From Halichondria panicea (Eukaryota; Porifera; Demospongiae; Suberitida; Halichondriidae), in NCBI RefSeq assembly GCF_963675165.1, contig NC_087393.1, positions 2,981,502 to 3,045,501 of the forward strand: DNA of 64,000 nt. Reading direction: 5' to 3'. Positions 35,080-47,344 of the stretch are shown in pieces; within the stretch, counting starts at the first letter, position 1; each line of letters starts with the position of its first letter. Under the pieces are notes generated by a model. The model did no database searches. It worked only from the letters and a program-made list of their open reading frames with translations, and was not told the origin of the DNA. The position numbers were made by a program, and so were the translations under genes.

Positions 35080-36490
35080 GTTCACAAATTTCCACAAAGA
35101 GGAAAGGCGTTGGGGATCGGACTCTCTAGAACGATGTGTTTGGTCGATGACGATTTAGCGACAATATCAGCACTCACAGTGTTGGGGGAAGGCCGAAAAA
35201 ACAAGTCCAACATGTGACGTCAACTGCTCCGCTTTCGTTCTGTCAACAAGAAACAGCAATCTCACGATTTTTGACTGCCCAGTTTGCATGGAGATTGTCG
35301 ACAGACCAATTGAATTGACGAAACGTTTCTCAAACCACCTCATGCTTCATGCTACGAAAATCATCTCAACGATCTCGACTCAATCCATCCTCCTTCAGAA
35401 ATTACAAGGCACTAGGTTACGTGCTATCTGCTATCGTACCACAAGTCTCACATTGAGAGCATGCGCTAACTTTAGCCATGCCCCTACTGAGCAGACTAGA
35501 GGATGCGGCGAGGCTGCAGCAACTCACACTTTGGAAGTAAAGACAGGTGGACAGTATAGGTGTCTAGTGGAACAGCCAGTCAACGCACTCTAAGACGCCG
35601 CAGTGGTGACATCAGGAAGTGGCGGCCAGGAAGTAGTGCAGATGAGCAACGAGGTGACACTTGGAAGACCGGGACAAAACTTATTGAGAAACGACATCAG
35701 ATTGCTTCCATGTTAAATTCTCAGTGACGGAGAGCTTGGGGTGTCCTAACGATACCACACTATAAATTACGGACCCCTAGCATGTTGGTACCAAACATAA
35801 AAATCGCTTCGGAGAAAAAGATTGAGATCTGAGGCGTTGAAAACCTCAAGTTGGAGTATGCTACACGCCAAGTAGAAAATTGAAAGCATGCTCGATACGG
35901 TACAATACAAGTACATACGTACAGTTGAATTAAATTTTATTTAGAGTGCACCGACCAAAAATGAGTAAGCTTGGAGGGGACAAGGGAGGGGGATTATGCA
36001 ACGTTGATCACCCCCAAGATTGGACTACAGAGATTTCAAGACAGCAAGACATGATCTGTATTTGTGATGTGTATAGGGGAAAGACAATCCGAGTATTTCT
36101 TAGTGGAGATTATGATGCAACATACACTGTCAGTAGGCATTAAGCATTATTGTAGCTAAAGATCGGCTTGTGGTTTTTCTGATAAAGAACCCTCCAGCCC
36201 ATCCTGAGAGACGAGAGTCTGAAAAATGTTAAAAACTTTAACAACGGAACCAAGTGCATCCCTTTGAACCAAGACATAATTAATCACACACACACCTTAT
36301 TCTTAAACATGTAGGTTTCCCTCCTGGTCATGGAAGCCATCAGATTGACTTGTTCGTGTCATGGACGAGATGTCAAGGATGGTTACTATTAATTATTATT
36401 ATAATTATGTATATTATTTTATGTATATGGCTCTCCTTGGCCAAAATGCCAAAATGAAGAGACAGCTGCAAGCCCTCCGCTCAGAACTCG
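35080..36490 (+). pseudogene. Relic of a RING-bearing transposon-like gene
   Basis: Pieces in order: GGRPKKQ at about 35,190-35,210; half a RING finger, FDCPVCMEIVDRPIELT, at about 35,265-35,318, with the rest of the zinc ligands lost; LGGDKGGG at about 35,970-35,993; IRVFLSGDYDATY at about 36,085-36,125; then faint KNFNN...IPL and FPPGHGSH blocks to about 36,340, and a coiled Lys/Glu block near 36,450-36,500. I recall long uncharacterised invertebrate proteins with this order (RING, GGDKG.G, VRVFL.GDY.FLC). In their complete forms they end like the relic at 61.8-62.5 kb. Function unknown; this copy is dead. Confidence 0.42.
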
Positions 36491-36833
36491 AACACAGCAA
36501 ATAAACTGGTGTGCACTAATTGGTACACAACTACTATACAGCCTATACAATTATCCCACTGTGTCATGCCATGTCATACTACATGTGCCCACCTCTCAAG
36601 TGGAATCAAAACAGTGTGGTTAATTACAGCACACTAGGCTAGCTCTTGCACAAAATGAAGAAAAGCAAAGAAACATGAACACAGCAAAGCAACTGTGATA
36701 GAAGTTGCCAAAAAGCTTGCTATTGAATAAAATAATCTAGCATTGGTGAGAAAATTAACTGAAGAAGTAGAGAAGCTACCACAACTAGAGATGTACCCTG
36801 AGAGAAAACAGGTTTTTACTCTTGGTGAAGCTT

Positions 36834-36904
36834 GCAGACTGCCTGTGCAATCAATACACTTGATGTAAAATTGTTTGTATTGATTGCACAGGCAGGCAGT
36901 CTGC
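36834..36904. repeat. 71-bp hairpin
   Basis: GCAGACTGCCTGTGCAATCA at 36,834 pairs with TGATTGCACAGGCAGGCAGTCTGC ending at 36,904. One extra GGCA lies in the right arm and the loop is AT-rich and short. Confidence 0.7.
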
Positions 36905-37689
36905 ATATACATGCCCTATATAATGTACCTTGTTTTTACCTTGTTTTTACGTCCTAGGTGCATTTTACCGGCAACGGTCATACCCAAAATGCACATGCAT
37001 GTACTGAAATGTAACACACACCACGATGTAACACACACCACGTTATTGACATTCGTATACATACCACATTAGCATGTCATACAGAAAATTCCCGTCATTC
37101 CTTGCTCTAAATGCAAACAGCAACAGTCGTCTGGGTGCATTCCACAGCCACCACAAGTAGTTGAAACTAGTTGTTGAAACTAGTTGTCCTATAAAACACG
37201 GAAAGGAATGCACAAGGAATGCAACAAATCAGTTGTTACACAGCTCACTCGTGCGCACATTGGTGCCTTTGCCCTCGAGGCCTGCGCAAATATATCCCAT
37301 GTGGCACTAGTGCATGTGTCACAACTATAACATGTAGGAGTTGAGACAGCAAGGGTTTTACTGCTGGGTTTTTACTGCTGGGTTTTACTGCTGCGCCAAC
37401 ATAATTCACAAGTTTGTCCGCCATGCGTGGAAACATACGTAGAATTATGTATAATATCTACCCCAATTCCTGTGTTTCCCATCATTGAACGGGAGCTCAA
37501 CGGAACACCCACAAAATTAGGAAAAGTCATCGTGATACGCTCCCCAATGATTTGTCTTTGGAACGACTCCAGACTCCACACTTTACTACCAGGCCCTACA
37601 TTGACTTTAATACACTTGAAACACTGCCACATGCAGTAGTCTCGCAGTCCCAAATGTTTTCTATTTTAAGGCAACATAGATTTTACCGA
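36905..37689. other. Mostly noncoding; possible minus-strand frame at 37,372-37,653
   Basis: A minus-strand frame of 93 codons (with VNVGPGSKVWSLESFQRQII) reads fairly naturally but no family is recognised and splice signals are unclear. Duplications occur at about 37,008-37,040, 37,153-37,180 and 37,351-37,392. Confidence 0.2.
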
Positions 37690-37830
37690 CTGTGAACTGC
37701 CAACTCTCAACTGCCAACTGCGAAATACCAACTGCCAACTTCCAACTGCCAACTGCCAACTGCTGCGAACTACCAGCTGCCAACCAACTACCAACTGCCA
37801 ATGAACTATCAAGTATGAACTACCAACTAA
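37690..37830. repeat. CCAACTG-rich minisatellite
   Basis: Degenerate tandem repeats of an approximately 7-14-bp unit (CCAACTGCCAACTG type), visible about a dozen times on the plus strand. Confidence 0.75.
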
Positions 37831-37899
37831 AGTAGCATAGATGTAATGGGAAGTGTGTGTGATGCTTTCCAAGCCACCCAGGAGGTAGCTCGTTTTTTT

Positions 37900-38230
37900 T
37901 ATAGAGTCGTGCTCTCCACTTACAAATCAAAACTGAAAGCTTGAGTATAGTGAGTCGTGCTCTCCACTCACATACAAAACATACAAACTGAAAATCAAAC
38001 TGAAAATAACCAGAACGTTCTTTTTTTTATAGTGGTGTCGGCAATCACCCCTAGTGAGCAGTCGTGCTCTCCACTTTCAAACAAACTGAAAATCAAACTG
38101 AAAATAACCGGAGCGTTAGTTTTAGTGGTATCCCCTAGTGAGCAGTCGTGCTCTCCACTCAAACTGAAAATAACCGGCGTTAGTTTTTTTAGCAGTAAAA
38201 CAAACTGAAAAAAGAAAACGAAACTGATAT
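37900..38230. repeat. Tandem repeats with GTCGTGCTCTCCACT core
   Basis: The core GTCGTGCTCTCCACT followed by an AAACTGAAAATAACCGG-like block recurs at about 37,906, 37,952, 38,062 and 38,144 with variable spacing (about 46-110 bp). Noncoding. Confidence 0.7.
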
Positions 38231-38384
38231 ATCTTCCAGCAGTTGCGCTGTCTGCAGCCGGACATTACACGCGTCTCGTGCCTCCCTGGTGAGCTTCTTT
38301 TTACACCTGACAGCATCATTGTGCTGGTAGTATCGAGTCCCTCCTTCGTCTACCTCTGTTGGCTCTCTTGCGGTAGTTACCTAT

Positions 38385-38800
38385 GACTCGCGTTACCTAT
38401 GACTCGCGTGACCAATGCTTTCGTGCAAATTTCCATAGGTGGTAAGCATTGAGGATGCTGGTCTCTAGCAGGTACGAAAACACACGCTTCCACCACTTCT
38501 TGGAGCGCCTACCCAACACCATCCATACACGTCGGCATAGGCATGTAACCAAGACTACTTCACTTGGGCTACAGTCGGGCCGTCGTCATGAAATAAATGG
38601 GACGACTACGGTGATGTTAAGAACTGGGATCGATAGTCATAGTGTAGGGACCACTAAGTCACGGGGGAAATTCTTTCGTGTATAACGAGCAGCACCAACA
38701 CCCTTGTTATACAGTGTCAGATCCAATCCATTGATAAGGCTGTACACCACTCTAGCTGTCGCGTCATGCGCTGCGGCAGGGCCAACCAGTGCAGCACCAA
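38385..38800 (-). pseudogene. piggyBac transposase C-terminal relic
   Basis: The minus strand reads YSLINGLDLTLYNKG, then ARYTRKNFPRDL, and after stops KKWWKRVFSYLLETSILNAY followed by HLWKFARKHW (about 38,515-38,425). The KWWKRVF...NAYHL block is a clear piggyBac C-terminal landmark. It ends in a 16-bp perfect duplication at 38,376-38,407. The central part is missing, probably by internal deletion. Confidence 0.6.
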
Positions 38801-40009
38801 CCAGTAAACAAAAACTTTTTTGATGTCAATCTTGCTGACGTACTACTTTTACAATTTTGTCGTAGAGTTGAACGGATGACGGATGTATGGTAACGATGTT
38901 ATCACCCAAGGAGGTGTTGCTTGATGACGGACCTGTGTATGGCTTCTGGCTTTTGAAATTTACTGTCTACGTGAAGGAATTTCCATATTGTTAATTATTT
39001 TTAACAAATAAAAGATGACAACTTGTACAGGACTATTTCATCAGCCCAGTACTTACAATCATCAAGAGGAGCCGGGTATATTATAGCTTAACTAGAAAGA
39101 GCAGCTATCTAGCTAGCTAGCTAGCTTGGCATAGATCCACTCTTGTTTCTTTAGATGTACGTATCCCGTGCCACTTGTCACTCCATAACAACCTACAGAT
39201 AAGTAGTAAGTTAAGATAGACACAATATGAATGTCACTTACATTCTAGCCAATAGACTAGCGTTTCTCAGGCCTCTGACACTTACCACCGCCTGGGGGAA
39301 CCATCAATAACCATCAACATAAATGTTATACGACAATTCCACGCAGTTTCCTGGGCCCATGATGTGATCACCCATCCCATAAGGCCTGTTACTAATGACA
39401 GTGATACCAGTACGAGGAAAGCTTCTTATAAGGCTACTAATAAGTTGGATCAAGCCGACACGGACGAATACTAAGTGAATAATAGATCACTTAGGCTTCC
39501 TTTAAGGACACTTTCTGTAGGCTCCATACAAGTGAGGGATCTTTTATAAGACGGATACCAGCTACATAGCTATACTAGCTAGCTAGAGAGTCCTAGAACG
39601 CCTAGCCTTTATCTAACAACTTGTCTTCTCTTTTACGAATTTTACGAAGCTTTATGAGTATGCGGAAGTGCGAACTTCAATTATTCATGACGTTTGAGCG
39701 TTTACTCAAGAGGGTGTTGCAATACCTTCGTAGCGTTCCCTCGAACATATCTCCGGATAGAAAATAGCTAGGAGGTCGATCTTGGTATCGCTTAGATTGT
39801 AGATTGTTATCCGATAAAAATAAACTCGGCGTTAAGGGGTGGTTTCCTAGGCCCTGTCGTCTGTACGATTCTTCCTCTTTTGGAGTTTCATTTTCCAATC
39901 CTATTCATTTCCAATTCTATACCGGAACAAACGTTAGACGGATCATCTTCACGTTCCAACTCAGTGTATGCAATGTAATAGCACATTGAATTTACTTGTA
40001 AATGTAGGA
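38801..40009. other. Noncoding stretch
   Basis: No supported gene. An AGCT-type short run lies at about 39,108-39,126. Confidence 0.3.
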
Positions 40010-40147
40010 CCTCGATTTAAGGCGACCCTCTAAATATGCGACACTGGACATTTCGCCCATATAAATTCATTTTCATTAAAACTCTTTCATTAAAACTCTA
40101 CTTTCGCAAAACGTAATTATTTGAAAGTGTCGCCTTTTAAATCGTCT
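40010..40147. mobile_element. Small eroded MITE or foldback
   Basis: CGATTTAAGGCGAC at about 40,013-40,026 is answered by GTCGCCTTTTAAATCG at about 40,130-40,145, an imperfect terminal inverted repeat around about 110 bp. It contains a short duplication of CATTAAAACTC. No target duplication was assigned. Confidence 0.5.
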
Positions 40148-41838
40148 ATATCATGTTCCAAAGTTGACCGAGATATTTCATCTTCATCATTAAACTCAAA
40201 CTGGAGTAATATATACGCGCGTAGTGAGTATACATGAAGGTACGTACGTATTATACGTACACGTACAATATCAACCCAGGCGGTGTCAGGCAAAACGAAA
40301 ACGAATATAAGCTATAAGCTATAGTGTAAAATCTCTGGGGATGGTGATCTGCTGTCCTGTTGCGTGTGTGTGACTGTCTCTTGAGTTGGGCGGGGAGTTG
40401 GGCGGGGCCCAAAATATTTGGTGGGGCCTCCTCCAGCTTAGCTGCTTGGATTCGAGGCTATACGTCTTGTGACTCGCGGATTGGCTGAAAGCTACAAGCA
40501 GCTGTCAGTCAGAGGCTGTCAGTATTGAAGCAATACTGTGTTGGATTTATACTCCAAGGGCAGCTGAAGATGTGGGCCTGCAACTCCATTGTACCAACCA
40601 AGAGAAAGCCTATATGGTGGCCCTCAATCTTGTATGTATGGGTCTAGTGACGAAGATAGAGAGCCTAACCCCTAACCGCCAATACAGAATGTTACGTCAG
40701 GATGGAGCCTAACCGCCAATACACGAGCACCCCTCGATCTAGAATGTTACGTCAGGAGCGAATACAACCCCCAAATTTACTCGCAACATCTTTTGCAATC
40801 CTTTTAAACAAACTAAAATAAAATGGAGGCACAACAAACTAAAATTGAGAAGAAGTTGACATCAGAGTTCAATTCTTCCCTCAAAAGAAAGATTATACGT
40901 GAAGTTTTTGAATCCTGTAATTCTAAATACTAAACACACCGAAGAAGAGGTTAAAGGTAGAAATAATCAATCCGGTTAGTTTTAGCTGCCGACAGTGGAA
41001 AATGGAAGAGGACGATATTGTAGAAATACACAGGCTGTTTCAAGAAAGTATCGAGCTAGGCGGAAGAGGGTAAGAGGGTATTTGTGCAGCAATTACATGG
41101 ATTTGCAGAAATTTGAAAGTCGTTCTCTGGTTGTAAAACCTGAAGAGCTGGTGCAGGTGTCGGAAACAACATTATCGTGCACAAGTTCATGTGGTGTTCT
41201 GAAGGTATGTAATTGGTCCGTATTTCTTCGCACCACTCTAATAGAAGCGGCAAGTCCCTTACTCTTGTTGTTTTAATGTATTAACGTGTATTAACGTGTG
41301 AACATGCATGCGTCACTTCTTCACCAAGATGAACCAAGATGAAGGACACACTTGAATGAAGGACACACTTGACTTAAAATATTCAGAGAAAAACAAAAAA
41401 GAATGTGTGTTAGTGGCCAAGAAAACGGAAGGACAGCTGCACAGTGGATTGTGAAAACAACAGGTAAATCACATAATTCTGTGGACTCGTTAACAGTTTT
41501 TTTCACTTGCAGATGCACTGTACACAAAACTTTGAAGTGCTTTTGTGATGATGTTTCGTTTTAATTTTCAATAATAATTAGTAATTGGATAGTCTTGGAT
41601 AGTCTTGTAAACACCTAGAGGGTTTCCAAATAATAATATCTCGGAATATACATTATACGCAACACGTAATCAAACTAGAGTGTAAACATGGAGTAAACAA
41701 GATCGTTTACAACCCTTGCGGCATTATCTGGCTTGTAAATAAAGAATGTACTGACTCCTAGTTTAAGAGGAAAGTTTCAGGTAAGGGAGAGTGCATATTG
41801 AATGTCACTGCATACTTACATGTATAATTGCTATAATC
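40148..41838. other. Mostly noncoding; possible short exons near 40,823-41,201
   Basis: An ATG at 40,823 opens 36 codons (starting MEAQQTKIEKKLTSEF). An ATG at 41,001 opens MEEDDIVEIHRLFQESIELG and is followed by a possible donor, with an acceptor TTTGCAG at about 41,108 before KFESRSLVVKPEELVQ. There is no known domain, so coding status is doubtful. Duplications occur at 41,270-41,300, 41,323-41,370 and 41,588-41,608. Confidence 0.25.
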
Positions 41839-42377
41839 AATCCGACTAGAAAAACATTTGCAATGTGAAAAATTGCTAGGATTGGCCAGGGGAACCACAA
41901 AAAAGCGTGGGAACAAGAAATCAGACGAGAGCATAACTCCAATCCGTTACAACGTCAATCACATGTATACTGGTAGTTTTCCCAGCCAATATGCCACGCA
42001 ATTTTTACTGGTGGAGTGATGACCAATCCCTATATATATTTATTATACATCCATTTTAGAATGTGGGGCACATAATCATGATGATTTGTGATGAATTGAT
42101 GTTCCTAATACATGCAGTGTTGAGCACAGGTACACACAGTCCATCCATGCGTAGTAACATGCACGGACCGTACTGGTGAATGATGTGGTGGATGGAAGCT
42201 GATAGGTGGATCTGGAACACAGTCTATTATTTAATATACTATGTATTGTACATGTTCATGACGTTGTAACGGATTGGAGTTATGCTCTCGTCTGATTTCT
42301 TGTTCCCACGCTTTTTTGTGGTTCCCCTGGCCAATCCTAGCAATTTTTCACATTGCAAATGTTTTTCTAGTCGGATT
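41839..42377. mobile_element. MITE with ~125-bp terminal inverted repeats
   Basis: Left arm about 41,839-41,962 and right arm about 42,255-42,377 are reverse complements with very few mismatches, beginning AATCCGACTAGAAAAACATT. The inner region of about 290 bp is noncoding. I cannot assign the target duplication, so the superfamily is open. High arm identity suggests a fairly recent copy. Confidence 0.8.
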
Positions 42378-43919
42378 CCCTTTCTTTTTCAGTACAGTTT
42401 ACGTATCATGACATGCATAAGTGGAACGTCAAGAGGCAGTACAAGAAGAGAAGACAGGACTAATCAGATATCTTCTCGAATATCTCTGGACTAATAATTA
42501 GAGTAATAATTTATTGCTTGATAATTATGTTGAATTTGCGAATCAGTATTAAATGACAGCCATTTTAAGAGCATGATATCTAGCCAGTGCATATAGCATG
42601 CCTGTCAGAGAAAGGGAGCTAGAGCTGAACAGTGTGAAGAAAAGGAACACCTCAGGCTCTGGAAAAGCACTGCTGCACTGATTTTAGGCGCACGGTTTAT
42701 TAGCCACGCCTATCTATTATTGGCCACAACACAATTGCTGAGTCATTAAAGATGGCGGAATTGTCTAGGTAAGAGAAATAGAGACTGAGAGGTCATCTGC
42801 CTCGTGGAAGCAATCGCAAATCTGAAGAAGCGCTTTGTAATCCAGGTTGTAGTCGTTTGGAAACCCTGTGCAGAATGTCCTGGAGATGGCTGTACTTGGA
42901 GTAAATGCTGGGCAAGAAACTTACTTACTTACTTACTTACTTACTCACTTACTTACTTAGTCAGTCAGACAAAGAGCGGTGAAACGTCGAAATAGTGCAA
43001 TTTTTAAAATGAAAATATTCATTCATTAAAATGTTTATGGATTATGAAAGGAGAGATACAAAGAGAGAAAAGGCTAAATAAACTATCTGTTCAGCCAGTT
43101 TCTTGATGTGGCCTTTCCCTGCAGAGATAGAACAGTTTGAACATGAGTCAAAATAATTGAAATATTGCTAAACACGGGCAAACCCACTGCCAATCCTATG
43201 TAAAACCTACTGGTTTTACTAATTTATATTCTCTCCTGTAAGGAGAACGTGATTAATTAGTGGCGTGGCACATCAAAAGGGGGCGTAGAATTTCACCCAG
43301 GTGTTATGCTGAGTTTGGTAATATGCTGAGTTTGGTAATTATAATTGTCCGGCAAGGTGTTGGGTTTGGATAGGGATAGCCGCGGTTATCATAGTACCGC
43401 CCACCACGGAACTAATTTTCATTATCAGCTCCTAGCCTTCCATATGGTTTGTCACAATAGGTGCTGTCAAGTAGTTTTTATCAGGAAACATTATGAATCT
43501 CATTAACATCTGGCAATGAATAAAATTAATATTATCAGTGCCTGACCCAGGCCCAGAGCTACTATTCATCTATGTGCTGACACCAATGCTGACACCAAAG
43601 CAGAAGAGGTACAAAGAGATCTGTGGTCTAAATGTAGATAAGTGCAAGACTATGCGAATGTCCCTAGTCTGCAGCAAACACTTCTCCAGCAAACTCTTCA
43701 CAAACAGCAAACTCTGCAATTTGTATTTTCTTTTTTTAATGGAAAGGGTTAAACATAAATTATCGTGGATGCTGTGCTTGATTTAGAAAAGGTACGTAGT
43801 GTGTACATGACATTAGGTCGTGGTACTGAGATGGCGCTTCGAGGCACTATCACAGCTGACAACAAGGAGCTTCAAGGATCTCGGTAGGGGGTACCAGTTT
43901 TGTCTAGCTGTTATTATTT
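42378..43919. other. Noncoding stretch with tetranucleotide repeat
   Basis: Contains a (CTTA)n tract at about 42,918-42,960 and a TTAA next to AAAGGG at about 43,743-43,752 that may be one more eroded piggyBac-like end. No supported gene. Confidence 0.35.
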
Positions 43920-44830
43920 TCGCAAACAGTGACAGTTTTCTTTATTCAACTTCGTAGTCTACAGTAGTCAGGATCTCCTGGTTTCCAACGGAAAAGTCAT
44001 CCAGCCAAGGCCAGAGCGAGGTATCTCTTCCCTAGATAGTGTGTAAAGTAAACTGAGTTAGTTTAGAGCCTGTTGTGTACTATTCAATTATTATTCTTTT
44101 CAAAGAAAGATGCACCCAGTAACAGTTCTCTTCAAGCTAGCTAGTTACTCTGTCAGGACGTCAACCAGGGCGAGATTTTAATTCAGAGGTAAGCTTTGTG
44201 TGCATATGATTATAGCGATGCTTAACTGATATTCTTCGTGTTCTCATCCACAATGTATTCTGTTATCAGTGAATCAAAGTTTGGGCCAACAGATTGGGCC
44301 AACAGATTGCTTACAGTAATGTGTGTGCGGGGTGTATCTTTATGTGCGTGCGTGTCTGTATGTGTGCCCGCGCGGTGTGTGTATCTGTGTCTGCCGTGCG
44401 GGTGTATGTGCACACGCGCGCGCTTGTGTGTGTGTGTGTGTGTGTGTGTGTGCCCCCTGTGGTGTGCCCCCTGTGGCCCGTCAGAGGTACTCTGTAAATT
44501 GCAAGAAATCACCCATGTATAAAATGGTACTTTATACCATGCTAAATGCCAAAAGTTATGCCTAGGCTTGTGTGAAGTTCCTGCTTGCTTCGTTGCTTGT
44601 TACAATTCAATTGGCTCACATGTACAGAGTACAGAGGTTGATTGCATAATAATGTTCTGACCTTTTCAGGGGGCTTATGAGTGTACTGTTTATGAGTGTG
44701 CTGTCTACTTCCCAAGCTTTTGTGTGTTGATATGCATTGTAATTCTGTGCCTAAAGTTAAATCTTTTTATGAACTCCCAGTTTGTTGTAGGATCACAATT
44801 ACTTTAATTGCATGTAAGGAGCCTATATAA
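43920..44830 (+). repeat. Dispersed TG-rich repeat, copy B (longest)
   Basis: The fullest copy in the window. It combines the 5' part shared with copy C (43,929-44,220), the TCATCCACAATGTATTCT and GGGCCAACAGATTG blocks, a TG/CG-rich array (about 44,318-44,452), and the 3' part shared with copy A up to GGATCACAATTACTTTAATT at about 44,790-44,810. A 13-bp duplication of GGGCCAACAGATT is present at 44,283-44,309. Frames over the array are Cys-rich artefacts. Confidence 0.65.
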
Positions 44831-45648
44831 TTCCCTCGAAAATATTTAGGAAGGTGCAAAGTGAGTGATATTGTAATCAATTTGAACTGCTTTATTTAAT
44901 TAAGCAATAAAATACAATTAATTAGTTTGCTCCATAAGGGTTGTTCCCTGTCACATAATTGAAATAATTATGCTTTACTCGTTTGTATGTAGGATAGTAT
45001 GTAGGATATCTCGACGAGCGCCCTTTCCAGTATCTCACTCAGGTCAGAAGACAATTGGAAATGACCGAGAATGATGCTAACACCAGGTGTCAAAAATTGC
45101 AGGTGCTCTAGTGGTGTCATGGTGACACTACAATAATTGTACACCAGCACAAACTGTCAAGATTCAATGTCAGATTTACTCCTAAGGATACAGAACCGGT
45201 AAAGTAGTAGAAATATTTGGGCTCAGGTCCTTTTGCCGAACAAGATAATGTTGACGGGAAGATGAAGAGAACGAGACAGTGAAGAGAACGAGACAGTATA
45301 TGCATGATAGTGTTAGTGTTAGTATCCATTAGTTCCATTAGTTCAATTTCAAAAAAGACAGTAAAATACTAGTAAAATTCCTTGTGCAGTCGTTGAGAGT
45401 GCATTTAATAGTAAATCCAGGATCACATGAGTAGTGAGAAGAAGCTTCTCTGAAGGTGCAGAAAAATCTCCTGAACAATATGAGCATATTGTGCGATAAC
45501 AAGATCCAGCCAAAACGTCAGAGAGGGTACATAGGTACTAGGTATCTGTGTGTACAGGAAAAGTGCTTCTTGGTAACTCTATTTAGTGCTACCCTAAATC
45601 CTAATTAGGTGATAATCACATGATCGGCCACATGGGTCTATATTAAAA
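44831..45648. other. Noncoding stretch
   Basis: No supported gene. A GTAGGATA-type and a GAACGAGACAGT-type duplication occur near 44,990-45,010 and 45,267-45,298. Confidence 0.3.
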
Positions 45649-46880
45649 ATGGCAAAGCGTTTGGAGTCAAGCCAGGTGTGCGCCTACCTTCAGCAAGAGA
45701 TACCTAACATCTCAAAGGATGTACTAGACAAGCTAGAGGAGTACGAATTGAGTGAGGAATAAGTAGCACCACTACTACTGGGTGATCGCTTAAAAATCAG
45801 GAGAATAACTTCAAATGTAAGTATGTAAAAAATGTAAGTATGTAAAGTTATATCTATAACAATTTATCAGGTGTACATTTTCTTGTTCAGCTGTTCAAAT
45901 TCTCCTGTACATTCTCCTGTACCATCTTGCACTTCTACTCCAAAACGTAGTGTAACCTCAAGGTACCATGGAAGTGTCAATAGTGAATTGTAAGTAGTAG
46001 GTATCCTTGTTTAATAGTTGTTGTATATAAGATATAAGTAGAATCATGTACTTCTATTGTTGTATATCCGTGTGTAGTGATGATGATGATGACTCTCTGG
46101 ATGACTTATCTTCGTCAAGCACTTCTTTTGGACTTGGACTGTCTGTGAAGGCTGCCATCCCGTGTATAATTACTATTTCATTCATTTAGGGATGTGACGC
46201 GTGAGTGTTTGCTTGATTTCTCCGACTTTTCAGTTCTTATTTGTGCAGACCAATTGACAAGAAGCCCGATAATAAAGAATCAGAGATGGATTAGTTATTC
46301 CTGTTTGCTTCTCTACTTCTACTAACAAAGTCCTCGAGACAGGGTATCTTACAAAGAAAGCAAAGCACGCGTGGAGATTACTACTTCTTTATCGACTCTT
46401 GTACTCGTGCACAGCCCACTCCCAGCACGGTATGTCAGAGACTAGTCGAGAAGCATACAATTCTGCGGGACAAAGTGGATAATGGCTTGTGATGAACCGT
46501 TTTTGCGTCAACTTCGAAAAATCGGCCAGATAGAGCTGATATCACTGTTCCTCCTGTCCCTCCTGCTACAAGGAAGGCAGAAACCACTTTGTCATCAATG
46601 GCTAACGTCACATTTCATTCTTGAAGCGGTCATACCAAAGTGGTCTCTTCCAAGTATGATCACTCTCATGGAGCTAGGGAGTGGATCAAGACGGAAGGAC
46701 CAACCGTAAAGCAGATCTTGGAAAAATTTCCCTGTTTGGGCGAACCAAGAATTGTAAGATGATTGTGATTGTGTGTGACATGTTCTAGTTTTGCCAAATC
46801 ACTGGAGCTGTTGAGGATGACTTTCAGCAGAAATGGATGAGTTTAATAACTGAAGTATTCTCACATTGAGGAGAAAAGAG
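45649..46880 (+). pseudogene. Decayed multi-exon gene with SAM-like N-terminus
   Basis: Exon 1 (45,649-45,816) starts MAKRLESSQVCAYLQQEIPN and continues with a helix-rich block ending LLGDRLKIRRITSN before a GTAAGT donor; an in-frame TAA near 45,760 breaks it. Exon 2 (45,891-45,989) follows TTGTTCAG and precedes GTAAGT (Ser/Pro-rich). Exon 3 (about 46,078-46,160) is acidic (DDDDDSLDDLSSSS). Later pieces include DEPFLRQLRKIGQIEL at about 46,489-46,536, DHSHGAREWIKTEGPTVKQI followed by LEKFPCLGEP at about 46,660-46,750, and FCQITGAVEDDFQQKWMSL at about 46,789-46,845. The start resembles SAM-domain-like proteins common in invertebrate transposon-rich genomes, from memory. Stops and frame changes mark it as a pseudogene; function unknown. 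Confidence 0.42.
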
Positions 46881-47239
46881 CTCTAAAGTAGCTGTTGTCG
46901 GAATATGCTGCTATCGAAAGTGAATCAGCAGGTATTATGTACTAAGTGCGTACAATTAGCTATAGAGTAACTACATTTCAACACTCATGAATTATACAGA
47001 TCAAACTGCATCATATATCCACGTCTGCTTTGCTTCTACTGAGTTACGTCTCATTCTGTTAGTTAATTTCCACGAGCAACAACAAACTGCATATTTTTTT
47101 GTGATTTGTGATTTGTGATTCATTTTGTTGTTCACATGACCTTTGAAATCATTTATACCGTGAAATTATACGCAACAGTTACTATTTGTCAATTTGACAT
47201 GGTAGAAAGTATACTATAGTGTTATGGCAGCACCACAAT

Positions 47240-47335
47240 GCCTTGACAGAGGGTGTCAATAACTTGACACCCCTTGATAGGATAGGGTGTCAGTATGGCA
47301 CAATTCATTGACACCCTATTTTTTGGTGTTAACCC
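47240..47335. repeat. Short inverted/direct GACACCC repeats
   Basis: AGGGTGTCA and TGACACCC alternate four or five times within about 90 bp, forming potential small hairpins. Noncoding. Confidence 0.5.
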
Positions 47336-47344
47336 CCTTTTTTA

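Noticed and set aside
37900-38230. Possible CRISPR-like repeats around GTCGTGCTCTCCACT
   Set aside because: Spacing is irregular and the intervening sequence is itself repeated, so it is a degenerate tandem array.
39108-39126. AGCT run as a functional regulatory element
   Set aside because: It is a short simple repeat only, with no supporting context.
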